From Microbulbifer sp. MI-G (lineage in GTDB: Bacteria > Pseudomonadota > Gammaproteobacteria > Pseudomonadales > Cellvibrionaceae), in contig NZ_CP098023.1 of NCBI RefSeq assembly GCF_030440425.1, positions 3,656,501 through 3,720,500 on the forward strand: a stretch of DNA of 64,000 nt, in the 5' to 3' direction. The notes under the pieces were generated by a model that was given only the letters and a program-made list of their open reading frames with translations, did no database searches and was not told where the DNA came from. Numbering within the stretch: the first letter of the stretch is position 1; each line of letters starts with the position of its first letter. Of the stretch, positions 54,567-63,674 are shown piece by piece. Made by a program: the position numbers and the translations under genes.

Positions 54567-56912
54567 TTATCCGAAGAATACGCCCATTCTATAGAATTGC
54601 TTATCGCTGCCTTCACTGCCCTCCTCATGACGATGAAGCTCAATGCAATGGCCGCGGCTATCCATGGCGACGCAGAGATCAGAACCTTTAACGTATGGTG
54701 CACTCTTACTCCATTCGATGGTCTTCTTATTGAAGTCGACTTTACCGACTCGATAATAAAGGGTGTTTCTATCATTACTTCCGCGATGTACCTCTATACA
54801 ATTTCCATTGTTGTTCATGGCGATAGAAAGAACAGAGCCAGTATCGTACCAATGCACATCTCCCCAGTCGATAGCAACATGGCCTAAGGGGCTAATTTTA
54901 CCGACTCGATAGTAGTGCTCATTGCTATTTTCTGTACCATCAACACCACGATGTATCTCTACATAGTTACCGAGATTATCCGTGGCAATGGCAACATCAG
55001 AGCCCTTACCGTAAGATATGCTTGTTGTCCACAGTATCGTCTTTTCATCGAAGTGGATTTTGCCAAGGCGATAAAGCAATGTTTGACCGCCATCCGAGGC
55101 ACGATGCACTTCGAGGCAAAAACCTCGATTATCCATGGCGATTGCAAGATTGGATCCTACACCATATGCCTCACTCTCGCCCCAATCAATCGTCTTTTTG
55201 CTAAAGTTAACCTTGCCAACAGCGTAATAATGGGTAGTGGAACTACCACCTCCCCGGTGTACTTCAACGCAATTCCCATTGTTATCCATAGCGATTCCGA
55301 AATCTGAGCCCGAGTGGTAGTAGATACTCTTACCCCAGTCTATTTCCTGTTTGGAGAAATTGACGTTGCCTACTTTGTGATACAACTTATTACTGTTTCC
55401 ACCACTGCCGCGGTGCATTTCCACACAATGGCTATCATCCATGGCGATAGCGAGATTAGAGCCTGTATCGTAGTAGTGATCACCACCCCAATTAACGCTA
55501 GCGACACTGGCCGCTTCTCCTTGCCAAGTCACCACTCCAAAATTCTTTTTGTCTATAGGGCTGGGCAATATATTTCTATCTGTCGCAAATACTTCAATAC
55601 TTGTAGGCGAGGTTATATCAAGACCCTTGCCCCATCGAAAGCTAGTATTTAGTGCACTTATAACATGATCACTGTTGGGGAGGTCCATAGCTTTTGTTGT
55701 ACCCACTTGCTCCACGCTAGCGCTATTGCCAGTAACGATTAGCTGATACAAACTCAAAGTGTTGTTATCTTCCCCTTCGGAGCCGTGCATGGTGAAAATA
55801 AAGAGCTTTCCATCTGTTTGGGTTGCAAGGGCGAGTCCCGACCCTGTGTTAAATGAGTTTGGGAGATTATTTTTTTTAATCAGCTGGATTAGTTTAAACT
55901 TCGTTTCTTCACTTAGGGAGCTGCTGTTGGATCGGTAAACACTCAATCCTGAGTCATCCGCTGCTATGACCACATAGCAGCCTTCATCGCCAAGCTCTTT
56001 CGTCATTCCTCCACCATTGACCCCCCAATCCTGCTTAATCGTGGTGATCAGCCTCATCTGTTCGTTAAACGCTGTGGGGCGAGCATCGTAGATCTGCACC
56101 TCCGACGAATGATTATCATGATCAGTCTTTTCAAGAGTGAGTGCCATGTAGCTGCCACAAACCTGCGCGCCGCCTGGATGACCCCAAGGGGGGGTGTGCT
56201 CTGTGTGATAGCTCGCCTGAATCTTCCCCACACCTCCTGCCGATTTTACTTTGTCTCCTATCAGATATATCCCCTGCTTGTCTGATCCGCGTGCGACATT
56301 GGTGTGGGTAAAGATTAACTTACGTTTGAAGGCAGCCACGCCTTTGAAGTGGGAATAGGCCGAATGCTCATCGGCGTCATAATAAGTGCGCACGCCCCCG
56401 CCGCCATTGACGCCGCTGAAAACAGCCTCGGCATCTAACAAAAGTGGATTTGCTGGAATAACCTCATTTCCAAAGTTATCGATAATCCATTGTATAATAC
56501 TGACTTCACCGTCTGCATTCGACACAGATACGATTATGTAGTCTTCGGTAGAACCTGCCATAGGAAAAACTCTCTGGACAGGAAGTAACTGGGACTCCAT
56601 TGTATGATAGGTGTGCTCACTTATTCCAACATCCACTTTGTTACTATCATATACTGGATTTGAGAATAAAAAATAAAGATTAATGGGAGATTCGGGCGAG
56701 TCACCTGTATAGCTTACCCAGCCGGAACATCCAGCGGCAGAGGCCTCAATTTCATGGCACTCTACAGTTAACTCGCCACCATTAGCAGCAATTTCTTGCG
56801 GCCACTCAGCGCCATTGGCTAACTGTCCATGCTCCAGGTAGGCGCTCTTAAACTTAAAGGTAGATACGGTGTTGTTGATAATATGTAAATGATTACGATG
56901 TTTTTTAGTCAT
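54567..56912 (-). CDS. Large repeat protein with aegerolysin-like N-terminus
   Basis: A 781-residue protein without signal peptide. Residues about 5-115 (HLHIINNTVSTFKFKSAYLE, CSGWVSYTGDSPESPINLYF, FSNPVYDSN) resemble aegerolysin or related membrane-active beta-sandwich proteins. Residues about 120-465 are beta-rich with Gly/Asn/Ser loops, perhaps a propeller. From about residue 475 to the end there are six tandem repeats of roughly 50 residues with the pattern WG-x5-Y-x2-GS(D/N)-x3-A(I/T)D-x2-GxC(V/L/I)E(V/I/M/L)HR, then YYRVGKV-x-F-x2-KTI. Regular spacing suggests a six-bladed beta-propeller or lectin-like fold. It may bind sugars or lipids and act as a toxin or adhesin. It sits alone in an AT-rich island. 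Repeats are certain; the fold and function are inferred. Confidence 0.85.
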   Translation of the reverse strand: MTKKHRNHLHIINNTVSTFKFKSAYLEHGQLANGAEWPQEIAANGGELTVECHEIEASAAGCSGWVSYTGDSPESPINLYFLFSNPVYDSNKVDVGISEHTYHTMESQLLPVQRVFPMAGSTEDYIIVSVSNADGEVSIIQWIIDNFGNEVIPANPLLLDAEAVFSGVNGGGGVRTYYDADEHSAYSHFKGVAAFKRKLIFTHTNVARGSDKQGIYLIGDKVKSAGGVGKIQASYHTEHTPPWGHPGGAQVCGSYMALTLEKTDHDNHSSEVQIYDARPTAFNEQMRLITTIKQDWGVNGGGMTKELGDEGCYVVIAADDSGLSVYRSNSSSLSEETKFKLIQLIKKNNLPNSFNTGSGLALATQTDGKLFIFTMHGSEGEDNNTLSLYQLIVTGNSASVEQVGTTKAMDLPNSDHVISALNTSFRWGKGLDITSPTSIEVFATDRNILPSPIDKKNFGVVTWQGEAASVASVNWGGDHYYDTGSNLAIAMDDSHCVEMHRGSGGNSNKLYHKVGNVNFSKQEIDWGKSIYYHSGSDFGIAMDNNGNCVEVHRGGGSSTTHYYAVGKVNFSKKTIDWGESEAYGVGSNLAIAMDNRGFCLEVHRASDGGQTLLYRLGKIHFDEKTILWTTSISYGKGSDVAIATDNLGNYVEIHRGVDGTENSNEHYYRVGKISPLGHVAIDWGDVHWYDTGSVLSIAMNNNGNCIEVHRGSNDRNTLYYRVGKVDFNKKTIEWSKSAPYVKGSDLCVAMDSRGHCIELHRHEEGSEGSDKQFYRMGVFFG

Positions 56913-57277
56913 AGCCTCTTCCTTGCCGGAGTATAGGAATTATTAATCACCTATTTACCTTTGATCCAAAGTATTCTACTCGAACTTCCTGAAGCTGTTT
57001 ACCTTTCAAATCCCGAGTTTTAAGTTGGGGGCGCCCAAAGTTGATCATTTTTTGTTCGGCTTGACTGAAAAGTCTTGCCGAATGGTCCGCGAAACGTAAG
57101 TCGCTCCATCGGTCTGTTGTCAGGCCCGCTGTAAGCTGTTGAAGTTGGCAGTGGTTGGCGTTACATCGTCTATCGAATAGACGAGTCTGCGAAGGATCGA
57201 ACGGCCTGGCCTGAGGTGGTGCCCGCCCCGGTGGCAGTATGTGGTGAGGCATGTCGGTATTAGCGACTTTCTGCCTA
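56913..57277. other. Intergenic region before IS remnants
   Basis: About 365 bases upstream of the repeat-protein gene. A minus-strand frame (56947-57252) has an Arg/Gln/Pro-rich translation without homology that I can recognise and is not called. The promoter for the repeat protein should lie at the left end. Confidence 0.4.
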
Positions 57278-57512
57278 GGGCCTGTTCACACTAAATCCTG
57301 TATTATTGCTGGATGAAAATTACAGCGCAACAATACAAAACTATTGGAGATTTTTTGCCTCTCCAATATGGCAACGAGAAATTTCCAACTCACAGGTGCT
57401 GAACACCATTCTTTACATAGCCGAGCACGGCTGTAAATGGCGAGGCCTACCGAAGAAATTCGGCCACAAATATGGGCAGTCTAGAAAACGAATATACTAC
57501 CAATTCGTTTGA
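57278..57512 (+). pseudogene. Remnant of an IS5-family transposase and left IS end
   Basis: The sequence GGGCCTGTTCACA at 57278 resembles an IS terminal repeat. An ATG at 57313 begins MKITAQQYKTIGDFLP, the characteristic N-terminus of an IS5-family transposase; after a frameshift the reading continues NSQVLNTILYIAEHGCKWRG and LPKKFG. The catalytic DDE part is missing. The copy is frameshifted, truncated and inactive. Identification is by pattern recognition of this common transposase start. Confidence 0.75.
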
Positions 57513-57681
57513 TAGAAAGCGGTTTGCTCTTAAAAAGCATGCACTTTCAGATCTTAATTGGCGAGCTGACTATGCAGGTTCGAGTCTAACGGAACTAACG
57601 CGCCCCTAAAATCTTATATTGCCCTCAGGCGTTTTTATGAATCAGGACAATCAGTACACCTAAAAACAGACCGCTGCTCTA

Positions 57682-57921
57682 ATGATTTTAGGAGAAAATC
57701 AATATGTTACCTTGAAGTCCCCCAATACCAGCACCACCGAATTCGCAAAAGAAGTCGTTATCAACTCTGGCCAGATTTACAACTGGCGGCGACAGTACAA
57801 AAGGCTGCCTGATAAACAGTGCATTAGCCTGGACTGGATAAACTATTGCTTGGTAGAAAGCGAACCGACCCGCAAACTGAAGCGTCAGGTTTCTGATCTT
57901 AAAGAAACGAATATATTTTAA
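57682..57921 (+). pseudogene. Remnant of an IS3-family OrfA
   Basis: A 79-codon frame with the OrfA plan of IS3 elements: STTEFAKEVVINSGQIYNWR helix-turn-helix-like segment, RRQYKRLP, and a leucine-zipper-like end (EPTRKLKRQVSDLKETNIF) that breaks off where ELEI-LKKA would follow. The preceding helix is incomplete and no OrfB is present, so this is a decayed fragment. Confidence 0.6.
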
Positions 57922-57980
57922 AAAAATCGATAATGTACCTATCTAAAGAAAGCGGTTGCCATTACTGTCAGCCAGTAGGT

Positions 57981-58006
57981 ATGATCACCGGCAGCCTGGT
58001 GATCAT
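57981..58006. repeat. Perfect inverted repeat inside the left repeat copy
   Basis: Arms ATGATCACC and GGTGATCAT (9 bp, perfect) around an 8-nt centre. The corresponding place in the right copy (about 60144-60166) keeps a weaker version (CACCGG / CCGGTG), so the hairpin is probably a conserved part of the repeat. Confidence 0.65.
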
Positions 58007-58059
58007 ACTCCTCTGAAGAGAAGTTTCACCTCATTGGTTCACCTCAATGCTGGACATAT
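57984..58059. repeat. Dispersed non-coding repeat, left copy
   Basis: About 76 bases similar to 60144-60225 in the same orientation. Shared blocks include ATCACCGG, CTCCT, TTTCACC, CATTGGTTCA and an AATGC/CATGC-GG-CA-CATA end. The two copies bracket the acetyltransferase and FkbM genes. I do not recognise the element; it could be a MITE, an IS end or another repeat family. Confidence 0.6.
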
Positions 58060-58145
58060 AAAAATCCAGTAAGGTATACAGTAAATTGCGCCCATATTAG
58101 AAGCTTTATGTGCATCTACACTTAACCAAGCTAGGAGCACTAAAG

Positions 58146-58691
58146 ATGTATACTTTTAAAGAATATTTAGCTTATGAAGTTTTAAAACCAAAACATAAAT
58201 TTTCTTGGATAAAGGCTCTAAAAAGAATACAAAATAACAGGGAAGCCAACTATATATTTTGGTATCGTGCAGCATATGTTTTATATCGTAAAAATAATTT
58301 TTTAGCAGATAAACTAGCCAAAAGAATCAACAAAAGAATAAGATTCAAGTATTGCTGCGACATTCATAGAGAAAGCAGCATAGATATTGGATTTTGTATT
58401 GGGCATTTGTCTGGAATAGTTATCAATCCCAAGACAAAGATTGGTAAAAATTGTAAAATTCGACAAAATACGACCATTGGGACGACAAATGATGCAAGCT
58501 CAGAAGGTGTTGTAATCGGTGATAATGTCAATATTGGAGCAAATAGCTGCATCATTGGTGATGGCGTACGCATTGGTGATAATGTTACATTAGGGGCAAT
58601 GAGCTTCGTAAATAAGGATATAGAGTCCAATACAACTTACATCACAAAAAAAGAATCAACAAAAAAGCAAAAACAGACATCGTACACATGA
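58146..58691 (+). CDS. Hexapeptide-repeat acetyltransferase (CysE/sugar O-acetyltransferase type)
   Basis: A 181-residue protein. A helical N-terminus (about 1-75) precedes a left-handed beta-helix built from hexapeptide repeats (SSIDIGFCIGHLSGIVINPK, IGKNCKIRQNTTIG, GVVIGDNVNIGANSCIIGDG, VRIGDNVTLGAMSFVNKDI). The histidine in IGHLSGIVI aligns with the catalytic His of serine acetyltransferases. The lysine-rich tail and AT-rich codons differ from the core genome. AGGAG lies 8 nt before the ATG at 58146. It probably acetylates a sugar or serine, perhaps in surface polysaccharide synthesis, given the FkbM methyltransferase nearby. Convergent with that gene. Confidence 0.88.
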   Translation: MYTFKEYLAYEVLKPKHKFSWIKALKRIQNNREANYIFWYRAAYVLYRKNNFLADKLAKRINKRIRFKYCCDIHRESSIDIGFCIGHLSGIVINPKTKIGKNCKIRQNTTIGTTNDASSEGVVIGDNVNIGANSCIIGDGVRIGDNVTLGAMSFVNKDIESNTTYITKKESTKKQKQTSYT

Positions 58692-59204
58692 CAAAGATTT
58701 CAGCGCATGCCTTTAGCACTTTGGCAAGATCACAGATAAGCAGGCTTGATTTGTTATGGGTTGCTTGAACAGCAGACCATGAACAATCAGATGTGATCGA
58801 TCGCGAAATACATTATTTATGAGGCAGCAAAACGATTTGCTCGCTGCATAAGAGAATTGCCGTTATCGCCGGAAACTAGGCCTAGAATCAAGCGCCCAGG
58901 AAAAGCACCTTCACATTAGCAAAGATCGCGGCGATCGCTAGGCTTCCTACACTCAATGAATGCCACAGTCGCTCTATTATTAGAGTGCGGAATCAACCCA
59001 TGCACCACTAGTGGCGATACGTTCCAGCAGCACCTGTTGTGGGAGTTTCAATTTAACAATTGATACTGAAAAGGGAAATTCCACTATTGGCTCGATATTC
59101 AAATCTGTTATAGCTGATAATTGTCTTGTTGAGATTTGACACTGTTTATTTTTCTACTTATTTTACATACTGCCTTTAAAGCTCTCCCTCTTTACAAGAA
59201 TAAA
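58692..59204. other. Intergenic region between convergent genes
   Basis: About 510 bases between the 3' ends of the acetyltransferase and FkbM genes. Stop-rich in all frames; possibly degraded mobile-element DNA. No terminator with a clear stem and T-tract stands out. Confidence 0.4.
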
Positions 59205-59939
59205 CTATGCGGAGCCTTGGGGTGATTTCACCAGGGTCCCATTTATCATCACACAGTCAACCTCAATAATTGCATGTCCACTCTTTTCTTTGGATACCGG
59301 AAATAAACCTGACACTTCAAATCCGCACTTGCGATAAATATTCAAGCTCTCTGTGATGTCAGGCATGTTTTTGTAAATTTTTTTCAGGGCCATTTCAGAT
59401 TGAAAGGTATAGATATTTTTAATATTTCTTTGCCCGCCTGCAAAGGCCTCGACATCAAATCCCTGAGTGTCTAATTTTAAATGAATTTTGGGCTGTACAG
59501 GACCGCTGAAACTTTCTTCGATAAAGTTATCCAGGGTTGATATTTTGACTATTTCTGAATTTCCAGCTTTCCCTCTTTCTTTAAGGTAGTAGTCACTGTA
59601 TTCATAAAAAGAGGAAAAGACATTATCAATATTGATCCTGAGCTCTCCACTTTCTCTTCCCAGGGCATAGTTATAGGAGAACCAATTTTTATCACCCTTG
59701 CTCGTTTCAATCAGTTCTTTATAGTACATTCTGACGGGCTCAAACGAGTGTATTTGTCCTTTGAAACCAATGGAGCGCAACAGCTTTCCATACTGCCCTC
59801 TGTTCGCTCCAACATCCAGAACGGTATCGATTTTAAAGTCGGCGAAAATTTTTTGTAAATGCCATTGTATTTTCAGAGCCTTCTCTTTTTTAACTATGTC
59901 ATAGCCAAACAAATTGGCTAAAGGTCTAAACAAATTCAT
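59205..59939 (-). CDS. FkbM-family methyltransferase
   Basis: A 244-residue SAM-dependent methyltransferase of the FkbM family, which O-methylates sugars or polyketides. The SAM motif I is TVLDVGANRGQYGKLLRSIG, followed by IHSFEPVRMYYKEL (acidic loop), SYNYALGRESGELRINI and the family-typical PKIHLKLDTQGFDVEAFAGG. Codon use is AT-rich like the rest of this island. Together with the acetyltransferase it suggests glycan decoration. The start is the ATG at 59939. Confidence 0.9.
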   Translation of the reverse strand: MNLFRPLANLFGYDIVKKEKALKIQWHLQKIFADFKIDTVLDVGANRGQYGKLLRSIGFKGQIHSFEPVRMYYKELIETSKGDKNWFSYNYALGRESGELRINIDNVFSSFYEYSDYYLKERGKAGNSEIVKISTLDNFIEESFSGPVQPKIHLKLDTQGFDVEAFAGGQRNIKNIYTFQSEMALKKIYKNMPDITESLNIYRKCGFEVSGLFPVSKEKSGHAIIEVDCVMINGTLVKSPQGSA

Positions 59940-60259
59940 AGTTCAGTGGCACTTGATTAAGGCTTAGTAGTTCAGGCATATCCCACCACCTGCTGAAAAA
60001 ATAAAGAAAGTTGCTCAAAAGTGGTAAGACAGCTTGAACAGTAAACGCAACAACCCATTTTAAAACCAATCATCATGGGCAACGGGTATACCCACCAACC
60101 CAGAGCTTGCCAACGTTTCCAAAGCAGTTAATGGACTCAGCTATCATCACCGGTAGCCCGGTGCTCTGGTCCTCCTACAGAAGGCTTTCACCACATTGGT
60201 TCATACCCATGCCGGGCACACATATTACACATCCATAACCGCTTCTGGCGACCGTGGGT
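59940..60259. other. Intergenic region holding the right repeat copy
   Basis: About 320 bases upstream of the FkbM gene and downstream of the enoyl-CoA hydratase. Contains the second copy of the dispersed repeat and marks the return to core-type composition. Confidence 0.45.
60144..60225. repeat. Dispersed non-coding repeat, right copy
   Basis: Direct-repeat partner of 57984-58059, roughly three-quarters identical by eye with small indels. It lies just beyond the FkbM gene and close to the enoyl-CoA hydratase stop, so the two copies delimit a segment of about 2.1 kb. Confidence 0.6.
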
Positions 60260-61039
60260 TTAATCAAAGTGGGAGAAGTCAGCGGGCCGCTTCTCCATAA
60301 AGGCGGTTGCAGCCTCTTTAAATTCCTCGGAAGCCAGGCGCTCCTTGAAGTGGCGGCCCTCATTCTGGATAAATTCCAGGCCTTTTTCCTCAGTGGCTTG
60401 GCGCAGCAGTTGCTTGGTCAAACGCACTGCCGCAGGCGCCTTCGCTACCAGCTCAGCAGCGGCTTCGCGGGCGCGAACAATTGCCTGCTCAGGCTCTACC
60501 GCAGCGTTACAAATACCAATTTCCACCGCATCCTCAGCCGAGAACCTCTTGCCGAGCAGCAGCAGTTCTGAGGCCTTGGCATGACCTGCAATACGGGGCA
60601 ACAGGTAACTGGAACCATACTCCGGACACAATCCCAGGTTCACAAAAGGCATCTGGAACATGGCGTCTTCACCGGCGAAAGACAGGTCGCAGTGCAACAG
60701 CATAGTGGTGCCGATTCCCACTGCTGGGCCATTTACCGCTGCAACTACCGGTTTGGGAAAATTGTACAGCGCGCTCATAAACTGATATACCGGCGACGCT
60801 TCACCCTCTGCAGAGCCCCCGAGGAAATCCATCAGGTCATTGCCACTGGTGAAGTTGCCCCCGGCACCAGTGATGATAACCACTCGAATATCCCTGTTGT
60901 CGGCAGCACGGTTAAACAGCTCCGCCATGGCGGAATACATGGCCATGGTCAGGGCATTCTTGCGCTCGGGGCGATTGATAGTAATTTCCAGTATACGATC
61001 ACTGACCTGAGTCTGAATTTCCTCACATGCGCTTTGCAT
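60260..61039 (-). CDS. Enoyl-CoA hydratase/isomerase (crotonase family)
   Basis: A 259-residue cytosolic crotonase-fold protein that hydrates or isomerises enoyl-CoA thioesters. Seen: ITINRPERKNALTMAMYSAM, the oxyanion-hole segment ITGAGGNFTSGNDLMDF, NGPAVGIGTTMLLHCDLSFA and FVNLGLCPEYGSSYLLPR, where the glutamate of PEYG sits at a catalytic position. A second catalytic acid is less clear, so isomerase or other crotonase chemistry is possible. It stands alone, transcribed leftward. Confidence 0.9.
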   Translation of the reverse strand: MQSACEEIQTQVSDRILEITINRPERKNALTMAMYSAMAELFNRAADNRDIRVVIITGAGGNFTSGNDLMDFLGGSAEGEASPVYQFMSALYNFPKPVVAAVNGPAVGIGTTMLLHCDLSFAGEDAMFQMPFVNLGLCPEYGSSYLLPRIAGHAKASELLLLGKRFSAEDAVEIGICNAAVEPEQAIVRAREAAAELVAKAPAAVRLTKQLLRQATEEKGLEFIQNEGRHFKERLASEEFKEAATAFMEKRPADFSHFD

Positions 61040-61296
61040 AGTATTCTCCGGGTTTGGAATCCAATGGGGCTGGCTGGCAGCCTTTCAGACTGGTCTGTGA
61101 GAAAGCTGTCTCACGCTAGCAACCCCTCTTTTTGGCGCTGTGCCGAGTTAATAACGGCGAGCCACCGGTTCAGAGAAGCCATAGTACCGGCTGCGCTCGC
61201 GTAAGCGAGTTCATAAACAACCACATTCCTTGACGGGAAGAGCCCGGCAGCCGCTGGCCGCCGGGTAAATTGGCTGACACCTGGAGAACAGCGCCA

Positions 61297-62226
61297 TTAC
61301 GACCTCAACGCTGAATCCCTGCGCAGGGGCTGGCACATGCAGTGAACACCACCCCCACCGGGGGTAATCATGGAGATGTCCGGATCGATCACCTCCAGGC
61401 CGTGGGCGCGGCACTTGTCAGCCAGGCCGGTATTGGCTCTGGGCAGCATCACCCGGTCATTGCCCAGAGCCACTACGTTTACCCCCAGCTCCAGCACCTG
61501 CGGAAAGGGGATTTCGATAATCTCAATATTACGGCTCTTGAACCACTGCACCAGGCTGAGCTCTACTGCATCGACGCAGACAGCCGCCAGCTTTTCCGCC
61601 AGCATCGCCACCATCACATCGATATGCAGGAAGAAGGGATCAAACTGGTAACCCTTCACTTCCCAGCCCTCTTTTTCCACCCAGCCCTGCATTTGTTTGA
61701 AGCCCTGGGAGCTGGTGCGCTCGCCAGAGTAACCGCACAGGATCACGCCCGGTTCCAGCAGCATAAAATCACCGCCCTCAAGGGAGCCCGCAGTAATCAC
61801 ATCGTAGATGGGGATTTCCAGTTCGACATACTTCTTGACAATGGGAACCCACTCACCACGGCGCCAGGGACTGTACATCTGTGTCACAATAGGTCCCCAG
61901 GGAGTCATCACTGATGAATCGCGCCCATAGATCTGATACGGCAGGCTGTTGTCTGCCGGGATCAGGTGCGTGTTCACCCCCGCATGGCGATAAGCATCCA
62001 GCATCTCTGTATGTTGGGCTTTTGCCACCTGGTGATCGAACTGCATGCCCAATCGCTCGGCGCGGCGGGCACTGGCATTGCCGGTGCGCCAGCTGAAGTT
62101 ATCCACAGGCCCGATAAGAACATCGCGCAGCACACCGTATTCGGAATCCATGCCCCAGTGGGTAAGCGCAGCGGTACCGCCGTTATCCTTGCGGTACTTC
62201 AAGGTAAATTCACGCATCTGATCCAT
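61297..62226 (-). CDS. Amidinotransferase/DDAH-family hydrolase
   Basis: A 309-residue enzyme of the guanidino-group modifying superfamily (arginine deiminase, DDAH, amidinotransferases). Visible catalytic elements: YGRDSSVMTPWG, SLEGGDFMLL (Asp), FDPFFLHIDVMVAML (His-x-Asp), NVVALGNDRVMLPRANTG, and near the C-terminus GGGGVHCMCQPLRRD with the nucleophilic cysteine after the conserved histidine. It would act on arginine, methylated arginine or a related guanidino compound. The neighbour 72 bases upstream is an M20 amidohydrolase on the same strand, so they may form a nitrogen-compound catabolic pair. Precise substrate unknown. Confidence 0.87.
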   Translation of the reverse strand: MDQMREFTLKYRKDNGGTAALTHWGMDSEYGVLRDVLIGPVDNFSWRTGNASARRAERLGMQFDHQVAKAQHTEMLDAYRHAGVNTHLIPADNSLPYQIYGRDSSVMTPWGPIVTQMYSPWRRGEWVPIVKKYVELEIPIYDVITAGSLEGGDFMLLEPGVILCGYSGERTSSQGFKQMQGWVEKEGWEVKGYQFDPFFLHIDVMVAMLAEKLAAVCVDAVELSLVQWFKSRNIEIIEIPFPQVLELGVNVVALGNDRVMLPRANTGLADKCRAHGLEVIDPDISMITPGGGGVHCMCQPLRRDSALRS

Positions 62227-62298
62227 CCAACTCTTTTATGGCGGGCCACTGGCACCAGATGCCAGCAGCTCTTTTACTCACATCAAATGTTTACCGGC

Positions 62299-63546
62299 TC
62301 AGGCCAACTCCGCACTGGCGAGCATCGCTTGGAGCAATACATTGCAGCCAGCTTCAAGGTGCGCCGGTTCTGCGGACTCAGCCTCATTGTGGGAAAGCCC
62401 CCCGGCACAGGGGACAAAAATCATGGAGACCGGGGCAACCCTGGAAACATAGACTGCATCGTGGCCGGCGCCGGAAACCATGCGGCGATGACTGTAACCC
62501 AACCGCTGTGCCGCACTGTGCACCGCTTCGATGCAGTCCTTATCAAAGGCCACTGGTGGTGAGTGCCACTCCTCACGCACAGTGATGGCAACGCCAGTGG
62601 CTTCTTGGACCTGCGCCGCCAGACGGTAGAGGGTACGGTGCAGATGCGCCAGGCCCTCCGGCGCGGGATGGCGCAAGTCCAAAGCCAGTACCACCTTTTC
62701 CGGCACGGTATTGCGGCTGCCCGGCTCGGCACGCAGATCGCCGCAGGTGATCCTGGCGTCGCCAGAGTAAGCCTTCACTTCGGCATAAAGCCTCTCACAA
62801 AGCCCGGACAGGGCCTGTACCGGATCGCGGCGGTCCTCCATGGGCGTGGGACCGGCGTGACAGGGCGTGCCGGAGAAGGTGACATCGTACCAGCGGATAC
62901 CCTGTACTCCGGTCACCACGCCAATCACCTGATTCTGCTTTTCCAGAACCGGTCCCTGCTCGATATGGGCTTCAAAAGCCGCCTTGATCTGGGTGGGTTG
63001 GGCCGGCTCTGATCCCAGGTAACCGATACGCGCCAGTTCCTCCCCGATACTTTTGCCGGCTTTGTCCCTGCGACTGTGACCATACTCAAGACTGAATTCC
63101 CCTGCCCATACTCCAGAGCCCACCATCGCCGGGGAAAAACGTGCTCCCTCCTCATTGGTCCACACCACCAGTTCCAGCGGCGCTCTGGTCCTGACCCCCT
63201 TTCCCTCCAGGGTACGCAGCACCTCCAGGCCCGCCAGCACGCCGTACACACCGTCGAACTTGCCACCGGTAGGCTGGGTATCCAGATGTGACCCTGTCAT
63301 GACTGCGGGCAGGCTGTTGTCGATCCCGGGGCGCCGGGCAAAGAGATTTCCCATACGATCCACACGGATCTCACAACCGATTTCCCGGCACCAGCGCACG
63401 AACAGATCGCGCCCCTCGCGATCCTCATCGGTGAGTGCCTGGCGGTTGCAACCTCCAGCCGGAGTTGCGCCAATTTCAGCCATTGCCATCAGGCTGCGCC
63501 ACAGACGGGCGCCATCAACGCGCAGTTGTTGTGCGGGATTTTCCAT
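62299..63546 (-). CDS. M20-family amidohydrolase (allantoate/N-carbamoyl amino acid hydrolase)
   Basis: A 415-residue zinc enzyme of the HyuC/allantoate amidohydrolase/beta-ureidopropionase group. Metal-binding motifs: GSHLDTQPTGGKFDGVYGVL (His, Asp), TNEEGARF (Glu), EAHIEQGPVLE (His in the dimer-contact domain) and the C-terminal GAGHDAVY and SHNEAE. It hydrolyses N-carbamoyl or ureido compounds, releasing ammonia and carbon dioxide. The ATG at 63546, with GGAG upstream, fits family length; the longer frame is rejected. It is divergent from kynA with only about 130 bases between them. Confidence 0.92.
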   Translation of the reverse strand: MENPAQQLRVDGARLWRSLMAMAEIGATPAGGCNRQALTDEDREGRDLFVRWCREIGCEIRVDRMGNLFARRPGIDNSLPAVMTGSHLDTQPTGGKFDGVYGVLAGLEVLRTLEGKGVRTRAPLELVVWTNEEGARFSPAMVGSGVWAGEFSLEYGHSRRDKAGKSIGEELARIGYLGSEPAQPTQIKAAFEAHIEQGPVLEKQNQVIGVVTGVQGIRWYDVTFSGTPCHAGPTPMEDRRDPVQALSGLCERLYAEVKAYSGDARITCGDLRAEPGSRNTVPEKVVLALDLRHPAPEGLAHLHRTLYRLAAQVQEATGVAITVREEWHSPPVAFDKDCIEAVHSAAQRLGYSHRRMVSGAGHDAVYVSRVAPVSMIFVPCAGGLSHNEAESAEPAHLEAGCNVLLQAMLASAELA

Positions 63547-63674
63547 GCAAAGAACTCCGGGCCGGGTATTGCGCAATATACTAATCAATCTGCCGAAACT
63601 TTTGTTTTGATCCGGGCGGGTGAAAGTGCGCATTATTTCGTGATTGATCAAAACCTGACCAGGACGCAATCCAC

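Noticed and set aside
54915..55307. Plus-strand frames across the repeat region
   Set aside because: Shadows of the minus-strand repeat protein; their own periodicity simply mirrors its repeats.
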